The position numbers and the translations under genes are program-made. From Ehrlichia japonica (GTDB taxonomy: Bacteria > Pseudomonadota > Alphaproteobacteria > Rickettsiales > Anaplasmataceae), in the NCBI RefSeq assembly GCF_000632845.1, contig NZ_CP007474.1, positions 682,001 to 746,000 on the forward strand: a DNA stretch of 64,000 bases. Reading direction: 5' to 3'. How positions within the stretch are numbered: the first letter of the stretch is position 1; every line of letters starts with the position of its first letter. The notes under the pieces were generated by a model, which saw only the letters and a program-made list of their open reading frames with translations, did no database searches and was not told the DNA's origin. This document shows positions 59,763-64,000 of the stretch, in pieces.

Positions 59763-60611
59763 CTAAAGTATTTTAGCATTAAAAACTATCCAATCAGGAC
59801 GTGTCATTTGTAATTTCCTAGCTGCATCTTCAGCATGACTTAATTCGTTAAACAAAGCAAAACATGTTACACCACTACCAGTCATACGTGCAATCACGGA
59901 ATTTTTTAATTTCTTTAATACAAACAATATTTCTTCTATTTCAGGAACAAACCTTAATGCTACCTCTAATAAATCATTTTTAGAATTATAAATTAATTCC
60001 ATCCAATCATCTCCTTTTACAGGAAGTTTATCACATATTGAAGGAGAGTAAGTACAACTCTGATAATTATTAAAGATTTTTGCTGTACTTAATGCCTTAC
60101 CTCTTGGAGCAACAAGTATAATATATTTTGGCAATAACAAATCAGGTAATAACAATATATCTTCCCCTACCCCTTTAGCGAAAAGGGTCTTTGATTCTAA
60201 ACATGCTGGAACATCACTTCCAATTTTTAAAGCTAAATCCTGTAATAATCTGTAATCAATATTCCACATATTACCTAATAAACGCATAATAGCAGCAGCA
60301 TCAGCTGACCCACCTGCTAAGCCTGCAGATACTAAAATGTTTTTTATAATACTTACAGAAACATTAGGACGTATAGCACTATGCTTCAATAACAATTCTA
60401 TTGCTTTATATACAGTATTATTATACTGACTAATCTTAAAATTTGAGAAATAGACCCCACTCTTTGAAGCACCAACATCAACTTCCAATATATCGTAAAC
60501 ATTCACAAAAACAAACAATGATTCTAAATAATGATATTGATCATCTCGTTTACCAGTAATATGTAAAAACAAGTTAACTTTTGCTGGTGCTTTAACTAAA
60601 AACTTTGACAT
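59763..60611 (-). CDS. ispE: 4-diphosphocytidyl-2-C-methyl-D-erythritol kinase
   Basis: GHMP kinase of the MEP isoprenoid pathway. N-terminal motif APAKVNLFLHITGKRDD, the ATP-binding glycine loop SAGLAGGSADAAAIM and the C-terminal MTGSGVTCFALF. Length 282 aa. It is convergent with the cutA repeat array and divergent from dusB. Confidence 0.95.
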   Translation of the reverse strand: MSKFLVKAPAKVNLFLHITGKRDDQYHYLESLFVFVNVYDILEVDVGASKSGVYFSNFKISQYNNTVYKAIELLLKHSAIRPNVSVSIIKNILVSAGLAGGSADAAAIMRLLGNMWNIDYRLLQDLALKIGSDVPACLESKTLFAKGVGEDILLLPDLLLPKYIILVAPRGKALSTAKIFNNYQSCTYSPSICDKLPVKGDDWMELIYNSKNDLLEVALRFVPEIEEILFVLKKLKNSVIARMTGSGVTCFALFNELSHAEDAARKLQMTRPDWIVFNAKIL

Positions 60612-60919
60612 AATTATATTACCATCAACAATATGCTACACATTAGCAATAATGCATACCATATAGCTTGTAAAGTATCTTCAGTGATTACTAAATAAAA
60701 AAGTCCTTTAATAAATTCTAAAGATGTAAACACTGCAACATATAATTATAAAAAGTATATCATTAGGAAAATAACCATAACTAATTGGAAACTCTGTACT
60801 ACAATTTGCTTACCTATTACCCAAATAGTTTATTACTCTCTTTAATATATCAAGAAATTCTATCAAAATCTGGTATCTTTAAATAGTACAACAATATATT
60901 AAAAATATTTCATCAGTAC
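60612..60919. other. Spacer between ispE and the dusB promoter
   Basis: No gene in about 300 bases; the ispE promoter should be here. Nothing else seen. Confidence 0.3.
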
Positions 60920-60948
60920 TTGTTTATTATTACTAATTAATTTATAAT
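60920..60948 (+). promoter_or_regulatory. Sigma70-type promoter of dusB
   Basis: TTGTTT (60920-60925), 17-base spacer, perfect TATAAT (60943-60948). The predicted start point near 60955 coincides with the 5' side of a GC-rich hairpin. Confidence 0.65.
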
Positions 60949-60954
60949 ACAAAC

Positions 60955-60999
60955 ACCCCATAGCAAAATAGACCTTTTCTATCAAATTGGGGCATTTTT
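60955..60999 (+). terminator. Terminator-like hairpin in the dusB leader
   Basis: cccca (60956-60960) pairs with tgggg (60988-60992). An inner stem atag/ctat (60968-60971 with 60979-60982) sits inside an internal loop. The sequence cattttt follows. As RNA this is a factor-independent terminator shape placed about 40 bases before the dusB start, at the very 5' end of the transcript. Confidence 0.55.
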
Positions 61000-61037
61000 A
61001 TTTACATCAGTATATAAACAAAAAGATTAACAAGTAT

Positions 61038-61991
61038 ATGGATATTAGCCAATTCATATCAGACTACCCAGTAATATTAGCACCAATGTCTGGTGTGACT
61101 GATCTTCCATTTCGTACTCTTATAAAGAACCTGGGTGCTGGACTATTAGTATCAGAAATGATCGCAAGTCATGCAATGATTATACAAACTAAACAAAGTT
61201 TGCAAAAATCACAAATTCAAACTAACACTGCTGTACAACTATCCGGATGCAACCCCACAATAATGGCAGAAGCTGCAAAACTTAATGAAGACATGGGAAC
61301 AAAAATTATAGATATAAATTTTGGATGTCCTGTTAAGAAAGTAGTCAACAGTTATGCTGGCTCAGCACTAATGAAAGATGAAATTACAGCTGCAAAAATC
61401 CTAGAATCTGTAGTAAAGGCAGTCAAGATTCCAGTAACACTAAAAATGCGTACTGGATGGGATAGTAATCACCTAAATTCACCTCAATTGGCTAAGATTG
61501 CTGAAGAAACTGGAATAAAAATGATAACAATACACGGTAGAACAAGAACACAAATGTTTACTGGAAAGGCAGATTGGAAATTTATTAGCAATATCAAGAA
61601 ATGTGTAAAAATTCCTGTGATAGCCAATGGAGATATAAAAAACTTACATGATATAAAAACATCACTAAAAGAATCACAAGCAGATGGTATTATGATAGGA
61701 AGAGGAATATACGGAAAGCCGTGGTTTATTAATCAAGCTTTACATTTTATAAAATCAGGTACTATTTTACCTGATCCTTCTCCATCAGAAAAATTGCAAA
61801 TTATCACAAATCACTATGATCACATGATAGAATATTATGGAAAAGACATCGGAACGAAAATATCAAAAAAACACATAGGATGGTATAGTGCTTCTCTAGA
61901 TAATTCAGCAGAATTTAGATCTCAAATAAATTGCTCAAATGACCACAATTTTATTAGAGATAAAATAACAGATTTCTTTTCACAAAATTAA
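61038..61991 (+). CDS. dusB: tRNA-dihydrouridine synthase
   Basis: FMN enzyme that reduces uridines in the tRNA D loop. N-terminal APMSGVTDLPFRTLIKNLG, the catalytic cysteine in NFGCPVKKVVNSYAGSALM, then KMRTGWD, TIHGRTRTQMFTGKADW and IANGDI. I use the ATG at 61038 (MDISQFIS, 317 aa); the frame is open to a TTG at 60987, but that codon is inside the leader hairpin. Confidence 0.92.
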   Translation: MDISQFISDYPVILAPMSGVTDLPFRTLIKNLGAGLLVSEMIASHAMIIQTKQSLQKSQIQTNTAVQLSGCNPTIMAEAAKLNEDMGTKIIDINFGCPVKKVVNSYAGSALMKDEITAAKILESVVKAVKIPVTLKMRTGWDSNHLNSPQLAKIAEETGIKMITIHGRTRTQMFTGKADWKFISNIKKCVKIPVIANGDIKNLHDIKTSLKESQADGIMIGRGIYGKPWFINQALHFIKSGTILPDPSPSEKLQIITNHYDHMIEYYGKDIGTKISKKHIGWYSASLDNSAEFRSQINCSNDHNFIRDKITDFFSQN

Positions 61992-62177
61992 TATCTTTTT
62001 TTACACAGTAAATTAACATTTAATTGTCACTTTAATACATGTATCCAATAACATTTCATATTGGAAACGTGCTTTTTTACAAATTCAGTATTCTACATCA
62101 GAAACATATTTTTGTTTAAAATGATAAACAAATATCTAATTGTTTGTTTAATACACATGCCCTATAAAATTTTATGA

Positions 62178-62206
62178 TTGACAATATATTTATAGTATGA
62201 TATCAG
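62178..62206 (+). promoter_or_regulatory. Possible promoter of rpoD
   Basis: TTGACA (62178-62183), 17-base spacer, TATCAG (62201-62206). The -35 is perfect and the -10 is weak. It lies 35 bases before the rpoD ATG. Confidence 0.4.
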
Positions 62207-62240
62207 GTTGAGTTTGTCGTTTCTGAATATTAATTATTTT

Positions 62241-64000
62241 ATGAAAGATCTACAAACAGATAAAGAATTACTCAGGACTCTTGTAAGCAAGGGACTAAAA
62301 CAAGGGTTTGTTACATTTAACGATATCAACGATGTTTTCTCTGATTATGTATTATCATCTGACAACATAGATGAAACTATATCAATGCTTCAGGATTCAG
62401 GTATTAATGTACTTGAACAAAGCGATGAAGATGAAGCAAATAGTATAGTAGAAGAAAACAGAATCAAAGAGGATATGGATGAGGATGAGGTATCAGATAC
62501 AAACATAAAATCTTGGGATTTTGGGCAAACGGATGATCCTATACGCATGTACCTATGTGAAATGAGTTCAGTTGAGTTACTATCTCGTGAAGGAGAAATT
62601 GAGATTGCAAAAAAAATAAAATCAGAAAAAGTAAATATGCTCAGATCACTAGTAGAATCTCCAGTAGTATTACGCACATTTATGTCATGGCGAGATGATT
62701 TAGTAAACGAACAAATAATGTTAAGAGATTTAATAGATTTAGACGCAAATTATAGATACGAGTTCCCAGAAAAATTTTCAGATACTGATGAAGCTAGCGT
62801 TTTAGATTATGATAAAGATTTAATAGATGAACCTGACGAAGACCCAGATATATCAGAAGATGAAGATGAAGAAAACGTTTCAATAAATACTTCAATACTA
62901 GAAATGGAAAATGCGTTATTACCCAAAGTAATAAGTATCCTAGACTCAGTTATTGCATCAGCAGAAAAAATTTTAGAACTCAAGAAACAACATCAAGGCA
63001 AAATCAACAAAGATATTGAAAAACAATACAATGATCTACATGACAGTATATGGGAAATGATATATCAAATTAAACTCAGTAATTCTGCCGTACTATCAAT
63101 CACACAACAAATCTATAGTTTAAGTAAATCAATTGCAGCAGAAGAAGCAAAAATTATTTCTCTCGCAGAGAGTTACGGTATACAACGCAAAGACTTTTTA
63201 GATGCATATAATACTAATTCTGTATTGAAGAAAAAAGGTATTTCTCCTCAATGGGATAATATGTTATTAAATGAAGAAGGCAATATAATAAGTATGTATA
63301 GCAAAATTAAATTACTTTCTGGAGAAGACAACCTCACCGAATTTAAAGCGTTAGTCACAAAAATACAAAAGCACGAGCGTGCAGCAAATCAAGCAAAGCA
63401 GGAGATGATAAAAGCAAATTTAAGATTAGTAGTATCCATTGCAAAAAAATATTCAAATCGAGGCCTACAGTTTTTAGATCTAGTACAAGAAGGAAATATT
63501 GGATTAATGAAAGCAGTAGATAAATTTGATTATAAACGTGGATATAAATTCTCAACTTATGCAACATGGTGGGTGAGACAGGCAATTACTAGAGCAATAG
63601 CAGACCAAGCACGAACCATTAGGATTCCTGTACACATGATTGAAACTGTAAATAAAATCAATCGCACATTGAGACAAATGTTACATGAAATGGGTAGAGA
63701 ACCAACCCTAGAAGAATTATCAGCAAGATTAAATATTAATGTAGATAAGATACGCAAGGTAATGAAAATAGTTAAAGATCCTGTAAGCTTAGAAAGTCCT
63801 ATAGGAGATGATGATAGTAGTACTTTTGGTGATTGCATAGAAGATAAGCGTGCAGTAAAACCAGAAGATGCAGCAATACTCGCAGATTTACGAGAAATAA
63901 CTACAAAAGTATTATCAACATTAACACCAAAAGAAGAGAGAATTTTGCGTATGCGGTTTGGAATAGGTAAAGGAGGAAAAGATCATACTTTGGAAGAAGT
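62241..64000 (+). CDS. rpoD: RNA polymerase primary sigma factor, 5' part (3' end outside window)
   Basis: 586 codons from ATG 62241 ([18 protein letters not shown]) to the window edge. Region 1.1 is followed by region 1.2 ([22 protein letters not shown]), an acidic non-conserved region (about residues 175-220), region 2 ([40 protein letters not shown] and [20 protein letters not shown]), region 3 ([16 protein letters not shown]) and the start of region 4 ([17 protein letters not shown]). It directs RNA polymerase to housekeeping promoters of the TTGACA/TATAAT type seen in this window. The gene is not interrupted. Confidence 0.97.
   Translation, partial: MKDLQTDKELLRTLVSKGLKQGFVTFNDINDVFSDYVLSSDNIDETISMLQDSGINVLEQSDEDEANSIVEENRIKEDMDEDEVSDTNIKSWDFGQTDDPIRMYLCEMSSVELLSREGEIEIAKKIKSEKVNMLRSLVESPVVLRTFMSWRDDLVNEQIMLRDLIDLDANYRYEFPEKFSDTDEASVLDYDKDLIDEPDEDPDISEDEDEENVSINTSILEMENALLPKVISILDSVIASAEKILELKKQHQGKINKDIEKQYNDLHDSIWEMIYQIKLSNSAVLSITQQIYSLSKSIAAEEAKIISLAESYGIQRKDFLDAYNTNSVLKKKGISPQWDNMLLNEEGNIISMYSKIKLLSGEDNLTEFKALVTKIQKHERAANQAKQEMIKANLRLVVSIAKKYSNRGLQFLDLVQEGNIGLMKAVDKFDYKRGYKFSTYATWWVRQAITRAIADQARTIRIPVHMIETVNKINRTLRQMLHEMGREPTLEELSARLNINVDKIRKVMKIVKDPVSLESPIGDDDSSTFGDCIEDKRAVKPEDAAILADLREITTKVLSTLTPKEERILRMRFGIGKGGKDHTLEE

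Overview
The window reads as chromosomal DNA of an Ehrlichia (Anaplasmataceae, Rickettsiales). It is very AT-rich, housekeeping genes sit singly or in short operons between long gene-poor gaps, and the gene set is that of a reduced obligate intracellular alphaproteobacterium. Supporting markers are a large ankyrin-repeat protein, a permuted two-piece tmRNA gene with the tag ANDNFVFANDNSSNASLVAA, an alpha-type SspB, a CckA hybrid kinase and a complex I assembly methyltransferase. Low coding density plus tandem repeats with periods of about 142 and 152 bases recall E. ruminantium, but I cannot fix the species from sequence reading alone.

Layout. 1-6.7 kb: 5' part of an ankyrin-repeat gene, dgt, an A-type Fe-S carrier with an acidic insert, lepB, nuoI, a small unknown gene and typA. 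6.7-15.5 kb: accessory region with a 2-kb gene desert, then a minus-strand array of four related genes of unknown function (one a pseudogene), and hemC. A tandem duplication of about 1.8 kb (11527-13294 and 13294-15190) copied the 3' two thirds of hemC together with one family gene. The hemC copies stayed almost identical while the family gene inside the duplication diverged strongly. 15.5-22.4 kb: folC, gatA, yebC, prfB (programmed frameshift) and a DciA/DUF721 gene. 22.4-29.6 kb: unknown membrane and repeat-containing proteins and a gap with recognisable debris of neighbouring genes. 29.8-36.1 kb: minus-strand operon truB-rpsO-pnp-methyltransferase-lepA. 36.7-48.4 kb: tRNA-Arg, tsaB, ppiD, aspC, peroxiredoxin-trxB, coaD, tRNA-Phe, a secreted C26 amidohydrolase, proS-acpS and tRNA-Asn. 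48.5-53.2 kb: ssrA followed directly by sspB, a lone DUF2793 gene, a 142-base repeat array built from the 3' end of topA, and topA. 53.6-64 kb: nnrDE, a small basic protein, an O-methyltransferase, cckA, cutA with a 3'-end repeat array, ispE, dusB and the 5' part of rpoD.

How the genes work together. Translation and its quality control dominate: gatA, proS, prfB, lepA, typA, rpsO, truB, tsaB, dusB, tRNAs, and ssrA with sspB (tagging of stalled products and delivery to ClpXP). Other clusters are redox defence (peroxiredoxin and thioredoxin reductase in one transcript), envelope export (lepB, ppiD) and cofactor or isoprenoid synthesis (hemC, folC, coaD, acpS, ispE).

The most noteworthy signals are the diversifying tandem family beside the near-identical hemC copies, the Tyr/SH3-ligand-like N-terminus of the ankyrin protein, the recurrent tandem duplication of gene ends (topA, cutA, hemC), and a promoter with a terminator-like hairpin at its start point upstream of dusB. 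Several further gaps hold diverged repeats or gene relics.
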